DNA of 64,000 bases from CALBPI01 sp039821605 (GTDB taxonomy: Bacteria > Pseudomonadota > Gammaproteobacteria > Steroidobacterales > Woeseiaceae): NCBI GenBank assembly GCA_039821605.1, contig JBCBNV010000001.1, forward strand, positions 806,001 through 870,000. The letters run 5' to 3'. The position numbers were made by a program, and so were the translations under genes. How positions within the stretch are numbered: position 1 is the stretch's first letter; each line of letters starts with the position of its first letter. This document shows, in pieces, positions 27,314 to 36,563 of the stretch. Below the pieces are notes generated by a model. The model was not told the DNA's origin and did no database searches. It worked only from the letters and a program-made list of their open reading frames with translations.

Positions 27314-28759
27314 ATGCGTCGCGCCGACACCTACCAGCAATGGAAGCGGGCGGCCCAGCGCTTTGACCGGCGTTTCAAACTGGACCGCTGGAAGCGCGAC
27401 GATCGGTCGGAAGACTACGATTTCGTCGAGATTCGCGCGCGCCTGGAGCAACTCCGTGAGCTGCGCGCCCGCAAGGACAACCAGGGGCTCTTGTTTACGC
27501 TGAACGAGGGCGTTCACGGCAACCTGGGTGGCATGGGTCGGCCTTCGCTTTACCGCAAGGCGAAGTTCGGCACCAAGAAGCTCATCATCGACTACACCGA
27601 GGAAGTCGTTGCGGCGCTCGAGCATCTCGCGGGCGGTCGTGTGCGCGACATCGACCTGGACGACAAACTCGACTTTTTCCAGCGCGCGAGCCATTGCTAC
27701 GGCCGCTCTGCGTTGCTCATGAGTGGTGCCGGCAGCCTGCTCTACTACCACCTGGGAGTGATCAAGGCGCTTTGGGAGGAGGGCGTGCTGCCCAGCATCC
27801 TCTCGGGATCGAGTGGCGGCGCCTTCATTGCCGGGCTTGTGGGTACTCGCAGCGACTCAGAGCTTGGCGAGCTGTTCGACGACGATTTCCTTGAGGCTGA
27901 GGCCGCCGAAGAGGGCAGCTTCGTTCGCCAATTGTTCCCCTTCTCGCGCTCGCGCATGTCGGCCGATGAGATCTGGGAAATCATTGAGCGCCTGGTCCCG
28001 GACATGACGTTCCAGGAGGCTTACGAGCACAGCAAGCTTCACATCAATATTTCCGTGGCGCCCGTGGAGCACCACCAGGCGTCGCGTTTGCTCAACGCGA
28101 TCACCTCGCCCAACGTCATGGTGCGCGAGGCTGTGCTGGCGTCCTGCGCGGTGCCCGCCGTATATCCGCCCGTGACGCTCGCGGCGCGCAATTCAAAAGG
28201 GCGACGCCAGCCCTACCTTGCGAATCGCAAATGGGTCGACGGGTCGGTGGCCCAGGATCTGCCGCTCAAGCGCTTGTCCCGCCTCTACGGCGTCAACCAC
28301 TCGGTGGTCAGCCAGACCAACCCGCTGGTGCTGCCGTTCATCAGTGAATACAAGAACCGGCACACGGTCTGGGACATCGTGCGCGACACGGGCCTGCGCA
28401 CGGCCAAGGACTGGTCACTGGCGGCCGCGCAACTCATTCAGAAGCCGCTCGGGCGCGAGCTCACGATCAGCCGCTGGATCAACACCTATGGTTCCGTGAT
28501 CTCGCAGACCTACACGGGTGACATCAACATCCTGCCCGCATCGCGCAGCTTCAATCCGTTCCATCTGCTGTCGCCGCGGACCAAGCGCGAGATCCTTGAT
28601 CTCATTCGCATGGGTGAGCGGGCGACCTGGCCCGCGATCGAGAAGATTCGAACCCAGACCCGAATCAGTCGCGCGTTGGACGGCATCCTCGAGCGCTTCG
28701 AAGATCGTCTCGTCACGATCGCCCAGAAGCAGCAAATCATGCTCGATCGTTCGGCCTGA
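27314..28759 (+). CDS. DUF3336 domain patatin-like acylhydrolase
   Basis: This is a 481-residue protein. Its N-terminal DUF3336 domain (about residues 1-125, with WKRAAQRFD and NQGLLFTLNEGVHGNLGGM) precedes a patatin domain. The oxyanion loop is MSGAGSLLYYHLGV, the nucleophile elbow GSSGG carries Ser167, and the partner is Asp309 in WVDGS. This pairing is shared with fungal and plant triacylglycerol lipases such as Tgl3 and SDP1 and with a set of bacterial relatives. A lipid acyl hydrolase acting at membranes or lipid stores is expected. The start at 27314 matches where DUF3336 proteins usually begin. The alpha/beta hydrolase follows after 22 bases. Confidence 0.9.
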   Translation: MRRADTYQQWKRAAQRFDRRFKLDRWKRDDRSEDYDFVEIRARLEQLRELRARKDNQGLLFTLNEGVHGNLGGMGRPSLYRKAKFGTKKLIIDYTEEVVAALEHLAGGRVRDIDLDDKLDFFQRASHCYGRSALLMSGAGSLLYYHLGVIKALWEEGVLPSILSGSSGGAFIAGLVGTRSDSELGELFDDDFLEAEAAEEGSFVRQLFPFSRSRMSADEIWEIIERLVPDMTFQEAYEHSKLHINISVAPVEHHQASRLLNAITSPNVMVREAVLASCAVPAVYPPVTLAARNSKGRRQPYLANRKWVDGSVAQDLPLKRLSRLYGVNHSVVSQTNPLVLPFISEYKNRHTVWDIVRDTGLRTAKDWSLAAAQLIQKPLGRELTISRWINTYGSVISQTYTGDINILPASRSFNPFHLLSPRTKREILDLIRMGERATWPAIEKIRTQTRISRALDGILERFEDRLVTIAQKQQIMLDRSA

Positions 28760-28781
28760 GTCTTCAGGCCCGGACTTAATC

Positions 28782-29714
28782 ATGACTACAGCGCTTGTCG
28801 TCGTCATCGGGGCCTTCGTTGGCCTCTGGGTGATCGTGCGTTTGCGCCCCGTTCCGGCCACGCTATCCCTGTTGCGCATGGCGCGTCGCGCGTTGGGCCT
28901 GCGTCGCCGGACGGTGCGTGTTGCGGGTGAGCCCTGGGTGTATCTCCAGGGTGGCCCGAGCTCCGCCCCCGTTATCTTGTTCGTGCACGGCTACGGCGCG
29001 GACAAGGACATGTGGCTGTCCTACGCCCGCCTGTTTTCAGCGCGCTATCAGGTGATCTCGCCCGACCTCCCGGGCTTCGGCGAGGCGACGCGCGACCCCG
29101 ACCGTGACTACTCGCCGCGGGCCCAGGCGCGGCGGCTTGCCGCGTTTTGCGACGCGCTGCGTATCAAGGACGCACACGTCGTCGGCAGCTCCATGGGCGG
29201 CTACATCAGCGCCTGGCTGGCCGTCGATCGTGCTGATCTCGTTCGCACTTTGACGCTGATGAATGCGGCCGGTCTCTACGGTGACAAACCTTCGGTGGTC
29301 CAGACCGTGGCTGAGTCGGGAGACAACCCGCTCGTCGCCACCGACGATGCGGCGCTCAAGAGGCTCCTGGACTTGCTGACCTACAAACCCATGTGGTTGC
29401 CGCGCTTCGTACGTGATTTCCTGCTTGCGGGCTATCTGGAGCACCAGGCGCTGCTCGATCGCATCTTCTGGCAGCTCGTCGAGGCGCACGACAGGGAGGG
29501 ACTTGAGCCAGCGTTGGCCCGCGTCCGCGCCCCGACGCTTATCGTCTGGGGGCAGGAGGACCAGGTGCTCGACCCCAGTTGCGCGGCGGCTTACGCACGG
29601 GCCATCCCGGGTGCGCGGGTCGTCATGCTGGAGCGGGTTGGCCACGTGCCCATGTACGAGGCACCCGCGGCGACCGCGGCCGCACAGCGCGCACTGTTCA
29701 GTCCGCGGGACTAG
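28782..29714 (+). CDS. Alpha/beta hydrolase
   Basis: This is a 310-residue alpha/beta-fold hydrolase. An N-terminal hydrophobic helix (about residues 3-20) probably anchors it in the membrane. The oxyanion segment is FVHGYGADKDMW, the nucleophile elbow GSSMGG holds the serine, the acid lies in WGQEDQVLDP, and the histidine is in VGHVPMYEAP. The triad is complete, so esterase or lipase activity is expected. It lies 22 bases behind the DUF3336 patatin gene, probably in the same transcript, which suggests a joint role in lipid turnover. The substrate is not readable. Confidence 0.88.
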   Translation: MTTALVVVIGAFVGLWVIVRLRPVPATLSLLRMARRALGLRRRTVRVAGEPWVYLQGGPSSAPVILFVHGYGADKDMWLSYARLFSARYQVISPDLPGFGEATRDPDRDYSPRAQARRLAAFCDALRIKDAHVVGSSMGGYISAWLAVDRADLVRTLTLMNAAGLYGDKPSVVQTVAESGDNPLVATDDAALKRLLDLLTYKPMWLPRFVRDFLLAGYLEHQALLDRIFWQLVEAHDREGLEPALARVRAPTLIVWGQEDQVLDPSCAAAYARAIPGARVVMLERVGHVPMYEAPAATAAAQRALFSPRD

Positions 29715-29717
29715 CGA

Positions 29718-30314
29718 TTAAGCCTCCGGAGTGGCGCGCCACTTGCCGCGCTCGGGGAGTTGCTGCGCCGCAAGGGCCTCGAGCAGCGGCGCCGCTTCAT
29801 CCCCGTCGAGGAGAAGCGCACGGTGGTCGGGCGCGACAAAACCGGCGACGACCTGTTCTTCTATGAAGGCCAGGAGTTTGTCGTAGTAACCGGCCACGTT
29901 GAGAAGGCCCAGCGGTTTGCGGTGGATGCCGAGCTGGGTCCAGGTCAGCGCTTCGAACGTCTCGTCGAGCGTACCGAATCCTCCGGGTAGCGCGATGAAG
30001 GCGTCCGCCGCGTCAGCCATACGCAGTTTGCGCTCGTGCATGGAGTCGACGAAGTGCAGCTCCGTGAGCCCCGGGTGCACTTGTTCGCGGTCGGTCAGCG
30101 CCCGCGGTATGACGCCCGTCGCCGAGCCACCCGCAGCCAGCACGGCGTCGGCTACGGCGCCCATGAGGCCGGCACTGCTGCCGCCGTAAACGAGGTTTAG
30201 TTGTTGCGCGGCGAGGGCGGCGCCCAACGCGCGAGCGGCCGCAAGGTAGGCGCCGTCGCGACCGCTACGCGAGCCGCAAAAGACGGCTACGGCAGCGAGC
30301 GCGTGCGCAGTCAC
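29718..30314 (-). CDS. LOG family protein (nucleoside monophosphate phosphoribohydrolase)
   Basis: This 198-residue protein has the TIGR00730/LOG signature: GSRSGRDGAYLAAARALG near the start, VYGGSSAGLMGAVADA, and the nucleotide-binding PGGFGTLDE motif with the following EALTWTQLG. LOG proteins cleave the ribose-phosphate from (cytokinin) nucleotides, releasing the free base; in most bacteria they probably act on AMP or modified nucleotides. It begins with GTG one base behind the pilE stop codon on the same strand, so it is likely carried on the pilin transcript without an obvious functional link. It converges with the alpha/beta hydrolase gene, with a 3-base gap. Confidence 0.92.
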   Translation of the reverse strand: MTAHALAAVAVFCGSRSGRDGAYLAAARALGAALAAQQLNLVYGGSSAGLMGAVADAVLAAGGSATGVIPRALTDREQVHPGLTELHFVDSMHERKLRMADAADAFIALPGGFGTLDETFEALTWTQLGIHRKPLGLLNVAGYYDKLLAFIEEQVVAGFVAPDHRALLLDGDEAAPLLEALAAQQLPERGKWRATPEA

Positions 30315-30315
30315 C

Positions 30316-30750
30316 TCACCAGCACTGGGCGACCGTGGAGGTCCCCGTGGTGCCTTTGACGCCGGCTTGCGTCAGCGTCAGGTTGCCGCACTTGTCGCCA
30401 ACCTGTGCCGTCGCGGGCGTCGCCGTGATGGTGTAGGTCAGCTGCGCCAGGTTGCCGATCGCGAAGTTGTAGTAGGTCACGCCGCCTTCTTTGGGCGAGG
30501 AGAGCAGGGAGGCCGGCACGATATCGCCCACGGCGGTGCCCGCACGATCCTGGTCGTAGCGACCGTTTTCGGTGTAGAAGCGCTCCATCCACTGCGCGAG
30601 TTCGAGCATGACGGCCTGGCCATCGGCACGTCGCGCCTTGCGCACGCTGTCCTGGTAGCTCGGGATCACAAGCGCCGCCAGGATGCCCAGGATGAGCACG
30701 ACGGACAGCAGCTCGACGAGCGTGACGCCCTGTTGTCGCAACTTACTCAT
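30316..30750 (-). CDS. pilE: Type IV minor pilin PilE
   Basis: This 144-residue pilin-like protein has the prepilin leader MSKLRQQG cut before VTLVELLSVV. The first mature residue is Val instead of the usual Phe, and Glu at mature position 5 is kept. The hydrophobic helix LVELLSVVLILGILAALVI and YxENGRYD follow. Cys residues in CGNLTLTQ and at the C-terminal CW form the usual disulfide-bounded D-region. It is the last of the minor-pilin genes; its start overlaps the pilY1 stop by 8 bases. The protein should enter the priming complex at the tip of the type IV pilus. Confidence 0.9.
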   Translation of the reverse strand: MSKLRQQGVTLVELLSVVLILGILAALVIPSYQDSVRKARRADGQAVMLELAQWMERFYTENGRYDQDRAGTAVGDIVPASLLSSPKEGGVTYYNFAIGNLAQLTYTITATPATAQVGDKCGNLTLTQAGVKGTTGTSTVAQCW

Positions 30751-33700
30751 TGATGATCTGCTCCCAGGAGAGGCGGCCGCTGACCACGGAGCTGCCGACA
30801 TCGATATCACGGTCTTCGATCTCACCCGTGCTGCCCGGCGTGTACTGGCGGTCACCCAGGACCGAGGACTGCCACGGCAGACCTTCGTTCTGGTTGAAGC
30901 GCTCGCCGCCCGGCGAGTAGGTAATCGGGTTGCCGTCGGAATCGGTCAGCGTCTGGTCGGCCACAAGGTCGCCATTGTCCACGGCGTTGTCGCGGTTGAG
31001 GTCGAAGACAGGTGCCTGCGGACGGCCACCGTCGCAAATGTTGATCGACATGAGCCAGCCGCCACCACCGACGACGCAGGGGTCACCGGCATCGGGAATG
31101 ATGGTGTTGAAGAAGACGATTTCGCCGCGCACAAGCGGATTCGACACGACGCGCTCACCGGCGTCGGGCAGGTCCATGTACCAGCCCAGGTCGCTGAGCG
31201 GGTCGAAGGCGTTTGCGGTGGGCACACGCACGAGCGTGGTATCGACGTCAGCCGATGGATCGTTGGCGAGCTGCTCGAGCAGGTCAGCGCGGTCGAGGTC
31301 GTCGGTGCCGCGGTCCCAGATGCCGTAGAACGTCTGTTCTTCGGTGTTGGACTTGTCCGCTTCCGCGACGTACTGACCCGTACCGAAGAGTACGAACACG
31401 TCGGGCGTGACGCTGTTGTCGTAGGGGCATCGTGCCAGTACGGGCTTGCTCGTGATCGGCTGCAGGTCACCGGCATCGTTCACGGCCGTGAACAGCGGCG
31501 ATGGGGTGCCACTGCTCGTGTAATCCACGCCCCATGACGTGTCATTGTTCGAGGACAGGTCGAACGCCCACATGCGACCTTCAAGGTCGCCCGCGTAGGC
31601 GCGGTCCGGCGTGCCGTCGCTGTCGAGGTCGGCCAGCTGGGGCGTGCTCATGCCGTTGGTGCCCGTGCTCGGTACATCGATGACGAGGTAGTCCGTGCCC
31701 AGGGTCCAGGTGCCGTCCAGTCCGCCTTCGAGATAGATGATCATGAGGGCCGCAGCGCCCGTCGTGCTGTTGTAACCGTTACCCATCACAGCGGCCCAGC
31801 GGCCATTGTTCATGAGCGCAATCGTGGGCTCAGCAAAGCCGAAGCCCAGGTTGGCGTCGTCGGCGTCCGTGAACTCCCACATGACCCAGCCTGCGGCGTT
31901 GGCTTCCGTCATGACCGTGGGGTCGGTGACATCCAATGCGAACAGGCCCTTGCCGCCGCCGCGCAATGAGCCCAGCAGGATCGTGCGCCAGCTCGCGACA
32001 CCCGCGGAGTCGGTGGCGACAAAGGCGTCACTGACGGCCGGTGTCTGGTCGACGTAGTAGCGGTGCACGTAGCCTTGTTCGGTCAACGCGTGCAGGCCTT
32101 CACCGGCGGTGCTGCTGAACAGCGCGTCGGGGATGTAACCCACAAACTCCGTACCCGAACCCGGCTGGCCCGTGTCGCCCCAGAAGCCGTGCAGCATGCC
32201 GTCGTTGGCGCCCACGTAGACCGCGGGGCGGCGGCTGGCTGCCGTGCCCTGCTTGTAGGTACTGTAGGCGTCGGTGCCCGTCGGGAACGGCGCCACGGAG
32301 GGCCAGTCACTCGTCGGTTCACCGACGAAGACGGGGCCCGAGTGAACGATGTCGCCGAGCAGCGTGCGCGTGCTGCGCTCGCGGAACAGGGTCGGGTCCT
32401 CGTTGGTTCGGTCGCCTCGCAGGTAGTCGATGACGTCCTGCGCGGTGGTGCCGCCCGGCAGATTCGACGACAAGTCGGCGAGCTGACCGGCGGTCAGGTC
32501 TGCGACGTCGCGGAACGCGACGCCGTCGCCATCAAAGGTGGCGACCTGGCGCGCCGATTCGGTCGGAATCAGGTCTGCTGCTTCCCAGGCCGGCGTGGTC
32601 GACACGTCGCCTGTGATGGGGTCGAGGTCACTGGCCGTGAGGAAGCCGCTCCAGTCCTCAGAGTCGAGCTTGGCCTGGTAGACCACCGAGTCGCTCGAAA
32701 GCAGGCCCGTGTTGAAGGTTACGGCGGCGGCCGTGCCCTCGGTCTCGATGACAACTTCGAAGACGTCGGTCATCCTGCTGGCAATCTCTTCGGGCGTGCG
32801 TGCGTTGAGCATCTCGCCGCGACCGTTCACTGCCGCGTGGTAGAGGTCGTCGACCATGCGCGGGCTGCGGTAGATGTTGGGCTCGGGCCAGGTCGGCGGA
32901 TTCGCATGTGCGTCCGCGACGTCGAAGTGCGTGACGTTGAAAATCGTGCCCGTGGCATTCAGCGTGACGCCGAACGTCGTCATGTGCAGATCGTCATTAC
33001 AGTCGAGCGTCGGATCCGTACCTGCGGCACAGGCCGTCGGCACGGGGACTCGTCCTGCGGCAAAACCGGTGATGTCGAGGTCTTCGTAGTAGTTCCAGGC
33101 GATGTCGCCCAGGGTGTCACTGAAGGTGTCGCCATAGGGTGCCGGCTGACCGGAGTCTTCATTGCCGATACCGCTGATCGATGAGGCGTTGGCGAAGCCG
33201 TCCGTGAACACGATGCCGTAGTTCTTCTGGCACGAGAATTCGATGGGCGCGTTGGCGTCCGTCCGCTCGTACTGCTGGCCCACGTAATCAAGCGCCTCGC
33301 GCGTCGGCGTGCCGCCGACGCCGCGTGACGTGACGATGCTGTCGAGGATGGCCGCCTTGTCGGTGGTCAGGCTCTGCATCGTGACGGTCGTGCGGTTGTT
33401 GAACCGAACCTGGCCGATGCGCACGCCGTCAATCTCGTCAATGGCGCGCGCGATACCGCCGCGCAGTGCCTGGTGACGCTTGCGGAAGTAGGTGAACCAG
33501 TTGGCGAAATTCTGCATTTCGTCCGTGTAGCTGCGACCGCTCGGGAACGTGTTGGCCGGTCGAATCTCGTAGCGGACCATGCAAGCACCGTCCGGGCCAA
33601 TGGCGTCGGCCGTACCCGTCACCGTGCCGGCTGCGAAGTTGCTCTGGAACAACGCATAGTTCGCCGGGTCCGGTGACGCGCAATCGATCGTGGTGCCACC

Positions 33701-34456
33701 AATGTCCATCGTGGCCGTGTCGTCGACGATGAAGTAGGTCGCAGGGAAGTACGCCACGTTGTAATACTGCGGGAACGTCGCCGCTACGCCGTTGACATCG
33801 AACATGCCTGTCCAGAGTACGAAGTGCCAATCGAAGTCCACCGGATCGGCCAGCGGGATGTCCTGAGTCAGGTCAACCGTGAACGTCGTGGCGTCTGCAA
33901 TCGGGTCCCAGGGCGCGCGTGTCGGATCGACGTTGCCGAACGTGTAGGCGCCACCGGTATCGACCCAGGGCTCGTAGGTGATCGACGGGTCGTAGTAGGC
34001 CGAGTTGTAGTTCGGGCTGCGTGACCACGCGAGGTCCAGCGTCGGTGGCAAAGGCCAGTGGTTCGAGTTGTACGAGCGACGTGAGCCCGTCCGGTTTGAA
34101 CCGTCGTAGCCGTTCGGGAACAGGTAGGAGAACTTCCACCACGGGTCGCCCGAGTTACCGGCCTGGTTGAAGTTCAGGACACCCGGCGCTGGGTTGTCGT
34201 TGTTGTCCAGCCCGACAAAGCTCGAATTGTCGATGTTGTACCAGGCCGACGCATCGTTGGTCGAGAACAAAACCTCGAAGTCCATACTGCCCGAGTCATC
34301 GAGAATCAGAATGGCGTTGGGCTCAACCGCGTCCGAAAGGAACAGAGGTGCGTTTGACAGCGGGCCCGGTGCGGCTAAGGCCGTGGTGCAACCCAGTGCC
34401 AGCGCGACAGCCGACAGCAATCGTTTTCGTGAATTCATGATGACGTGCTTATTCAT
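30743..34456 (-). CDS. pilY1: Type IV pilus tip adhesin / assembly protein PilY1
   Basis: This is a 1237-residue secreted protein. After a signal peptide ending in ALAA, the N-terminal part contains a von Willebrand A-like MIDAS start, LDDSGSM (Asp53, Ser55, Ser57), and an insertion-rich VWA region up to about residue 620. The C-terminal half is the PilY1 beta-propeller, with GANDGMLHGF and a calcium loop DLDSDGTPD near residues 942-950 that fits the calcium site known to control pilus retraction in Pseudomonas. A second Asp-rich loop, DLNRDNAVDNGD, lies near the C-terminus. Length and domain order are normal. The gene is in the fimT-pilVWX-pilY1-pilE operon. Confidence 0.94.
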   Translation of the reverse strand: MNKHVIMNSRKRLLSAVALALGCTTALAAPGPLSNAPLFLSDAVEPNAILILDDSGSMDFEVLFSTNDASAWYNIDNSSFVGLDNNDNPAPGVLNFNQAGNSGDPWWKFSYLFPNGYDGSNRTGSRRSYNSNHWPLPPTLDLAWSRSPNYNSAYYDPSITYEPWVDTGGAYTFGNVDPTRAPWDPIADATTFTVDLTQDIPLADPVDFDWHFVLWTGMFDVNGVAATFPQYYNVAYFPATYFIVDDTATMDIGGTTIDCASPDPANYALFQSNFAAGTVTGTADAIGPDGACMVRYEIRPANTFPSGRSYTDEMQNFANWFTYFRKRHQALRGGIARAIDEIDGVRIGQVRFNNRTTVTMQSLTTDKAAILDSIVTSRGVGGTPTREALDYVGQQYERTDANAPIEFSCQKNYGIVFTDGFANASSISGIGNEDSGQPAPYGDTFSDTLGDIAWNYYEDLDITGFAAGRVPVPTACAAGTDPTLDCNDDLHMTTFGVTLNATGTIFNVTHFDVADAHANPPTWPEPNIYRSPRMVDDLYHAAVNGRGEMLNARTPEEIASRMTDVFEVVIETEGTAAAVTFNTGLLSSDSVVYQAKLDSEDWSGFLTASDLDPITGDVSTTPAWEAADLIPTESARQVATFDGDGVAFRDVADLTAGQLADLSSNLPGGTTAQDVIDYLRGDRTNEDPTLFRERSTRTLLGDIVHSGPVFVGEPTSDWPSVAPFPTGTDAYSTYKQGTAASRRPAVYVGANDGMLHGFWGDTGQPGSGTEFVGYIPDALFSSTAGEGLHALTEQGYVHRYYVDQTPAVSDAFVATDSAGVASWRTILLGSLRGGGKGLFALDVTDPTVMTEANAAGWVMWEFTDADDANLGFGFAEPTIALMNNGRWAAVMGNGYNSTTGAAALMIIYLEGGLDGTWTLGTDYLVIDVPSTGTNGMSTPQLADLDSDGTPDRAYAGDLEGRMWAFDLSSNNDTSWGVDYTSSGTPSPLFTAVNDAGDLQPITSKPVLARCPYDNSVTPDVFVLFGTGQYVAEADKSNTEEQTFYGIWDRGTDDLDRADLLEQLANDPSADVDTTLVRVPTANAFDPLSDLGWYMDLPDAGERVVSNPLVRGEIVFFNTIIPDAGDPCVVGGGGWLMSINICDGGRPQAPVFDLNRDNAVDNGDLVADQTLTDSDGNPITYSPGGERFNQNEGLPWQSSVLGDRQYTPGSTGEIEDRDIDVGSSVVSGRLSWEQIINE

Positions 34457-34489
34457 TGGTGTAACCCCGCTCGTGAGCGCGTGTTGCGA

Positions 34490-35023
34490 TCAGAAGCGCT
34501 TGGCGTAGTTGGTGCGCAGGATGACCTGAGAGGTGCCGGACGCGCCCACACCCCGTGCGTGAATTTTGAAGACGTAGATTTCGCCGGTACCCGTCGACAC
34601 GCCGTAGCCGCCGCTCAGGTTGATCGACGAGTTGACGGATTCGTCCACGGTGCCGCGGATCTCGATCATGTATTGGGGTGCGCTCGCGACGTACTTGAGC
34701 ACACCGAAAGCTGTGTTGTTGTAGTCGCGCGCGTCCATGGGCCAGGCCGTGTAAACGTCAGGTGCGAAGCCCGTATCGTAGAGCCCGCCCGAGTTATCGA
34801 AGAGCGCCAATGTCGTGAGGCCCTCGATGAACTCCTCGGCCTCGCGCAGTCCGGCCTCGGCCGCCTGGAAGGCGAGGTCCTGGTCGCGGAGGTTACCCGC
34901 GATACGTTCGGTGATCGTCGAGCTGCGCATGGCCGTCGTGCCGATCAATGACAGCAGCAAAAGCGCGATCAGCGCGATCACCATCACGACACCCGATTGT
35001 CTGTTGAAGCTGGCAGTACGCAT
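34490..35023 (-). CDS. pilX: Type IV minor pilin PilX
   Basis: This 177-residue protein begins MRTASFNRQSG and continues with the hydrophobic helix VVMVIALIALLLLSLIG, then AMRSSTITERIAGNLRDQDLAF and AAEAGLREAE, the hallmark of PilX/PilX_N proteins. As in other PilX proteins, the helix lacks the Glu5 of major pilins. It helps to prime pilus assembly with PilV, PilW, PilE and PilY1. Its start overlaps the pilW stop by one base. The C-terminal domain is variable and shows no recognisable adhesin motif. Confidence 0.9.
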   Translation of the reverse strand: MRTASFNRQSGVVMVIALIALLLLSLIGTTAMRSSTITERIAGNLRDQDLAFQAAEAGLREAEEFIEGLTTLALFDNSGGLYDTGFAPDVYTAWPMDARDYNNTAFGVLKYVASAPQYMIEIRGTVDESVNSSINLSGGYGVSTGTGEIYVFKIHARGVGASGTSQVILRTNYAKRF

Positions 35024-36096
35024 CAGAGCACCCGGTTGCGAATGGTGGTCGTCGACGAATACACGCGTCGCAGTCGGCGGTCGGTCGGTGTGACCGGCGT
35101 CAGGCTGCCCGTGGTGCCGTCGAAGAGGACGTAGGATTGCGGATTGTCGGCAACGCGATCGTCAGTCGATTCCATAAGCAGGTTGATCTGCACGCTCAGC
35201 ACGTTGGCCCAGTTGGCTGTACTGATGGCATTGGCCCGCTGGTAGGCATCAATGCTGCCGTCGAAGTCGGTGTCGACGCCGTAGACGAGTTCCATGTCGA
35301 CCACGCCATCGGCGATCTCGACTGGCGTGCCCAGGCTGCCGTTGGCACCGAGCGTCATGCGGAACAGCGCGCTGCGGCCCGATGCGCCAGTGCCCACGTA
35401 ATAGGCGCGTGACATCAAGCGCAGGACGAAGCTGTCTTCATCGTACTGATAGGGCGTGCCCGTCGCCGTGCTGCAGTCAAGCGGCTCGCCGAGACCCTGA
35501 GTGCAGTTGCCGGGGCTGCCGGCGCCCGAAGCATTCACGATCGTCGTGGCGGTGTTGCCCGCGTTCGCGTTCGTCTGCTGGAAGATGGCCGTGTTCAGGC
35601 AGTCCGTGATCGCGAGCACCTCGCCGGCCTGGATATCGTGCGCGGCATCGAGTGTGATCGTGGCGGTAGTCGGCGAGTGACTCTGAACCACGTAGCGGTC
35701 TTCGGGAATGGCGCGCGTGATCGTCAGCGCGTCAGTACCCGCAAGAGCCAGTCCGGAGAAATCGGCGGGGAACGTCGAACCGGCTTCGAAGCCGACGATC
35801 GATGTGGCCGCGTCGTATTCCCAGTTGACGGCGCCATTGTTGAGCGTGTTGATGACCGTAGCGGCGTTGCCGCAGCCCATGAACCCGGCCAGCCGGATGT
35901 CACGCACCATCATGTTCAGTGAGAACCGCCCGACCTCTTGCAGCTCGGTCAATGCCTGCTGCGTCGAGTAGGACTTTTTACTGCCCACGTAGAGCTGCAG
36001 GATGCCGCCGACGAGGAACGCGCCGATGGTCAGCGCGATCAGCAGTTCGATGAGCGTGTAGCCCGTGTATTTGCTGTGGCGTCGCATGTTCATCAC
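35023..36096 (-). CDS. pilW: Type IV minor pilin PilW
   Basis: This 357-residue protein has the prepilin sequence MRRHSKYTGYTLIELLIAL (cleavage after Gly, then Tyr; Glu at position 5), followed by the PilW pattern STQQALTELQEVGRFSLN and DIRLAGFMGC. The large C-terminal domain has several Cys residues in the DCLNTA and GNCTQGLGEPLDC regions. Start codons at 36096, 36093 and 36087 are all possible. The start overlaps the pilV stop by four bases. The protein belongs to the tip-priming complex of type IV pili. Confidence 0.9.
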   Translation of the reverse strand: MMNMRRHSKYTGYTLIELLIALTIGAFLVGGILQLYVGSKKSYSTQQALTELQEVGRFSLNMMVRDIRLAGFMGCGNAATVINTLNNGAVNWEYDAATSIVGFEAGSTFPADFSGLALAGTDALTITRAIPEDRYVVQSHSPTTATITLDAAHDIQAGEVLAITDCLNTAIFQQTNANAGNTATTIVNASGAGSPGNCTQGLGEPLDCSTATGTPYQYDEDSFVLRLMSRAYYVGTGASGRSALFRMTLGANGSLGTPVEIADGVVDMELVYGVDTDFDGSIDAYQRANAISTANWANVLSVQINLLMESTDDRVADNPQSYVLFDGTTGSLTPVTPTDRRLRRVYSSTTTIRNRVL

Positions 36097-36563
36097 AGGT
36101 CCGTCGTCAGCGCGAAGTCAATGACATCGGCTGTGGCGCGGCCGTCATTCCACTGCACCGTGATCGTGGCGCGCTGGGGGGCATCGGCCGTAGCGCCTGC
36201 ATCTGTCTCGATGGAGCCATTGCCTGCCGGCAGGTAGTAGGCAAGTGCCGTCCGCCACTGCACCAGATCGATGTCGGCAACCGTGGTCGGCGAACCTGGC
36301 GTGGCGTCCGCCAAGGCAATGTCGTAACTGTTTGCAACCACGGCGGCGCGGTTGGCGCGCATGCGATCCGCGATGTCGTAGGCCAGAATGCTGGCCTGCG
36401 TGCGCAGGTAGGCCGAGTTGTTGAGCCGCGTGCCACTCGCCTGCATGCTTGCAAGACCGATGAGACCGCCTGTCAGAATAATCGCTGCAACGAGGATTTC
36501 GAGCAGTGTGTAACCACCCTGACGGCCGTGTGGAGAGATTCGTGGGCGCCGGATCATGGACAT
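36093..36563 (-). CDS. pilV: Type IV minor pilin PilV
   Basis: This 156-residue pilin has the leader ending RQGG before YTLLEILVAAIILTGGLIGLA, and the family continuation MQASGTRLNNSAYLRTQA, with AYDIADRMRANRAA typical of PilV. The start at 36563 is preferred because a GGAG lies 7 bases ahead; longer in-frame extensions would run back inside fimT. It overlaps fimT by 10 bases and pilW by 4, so the operon is translationally coupled. Role: minor pilin of the initiation complex. Confidence 0.9.
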   Translation of the reverse strand: MSMIRRPRISPHGRQGGYTLLEILVAAIILTGGLIGLASMQASGTRLNNSAYLRTQASILAYDIADRMRANRAAVVANSYDIALADATPGSPTTVADIDLVQWRTALAYYLPAGNGSIETDAGATADAPQRATITVQWNDGRATADVIDFALTTDL

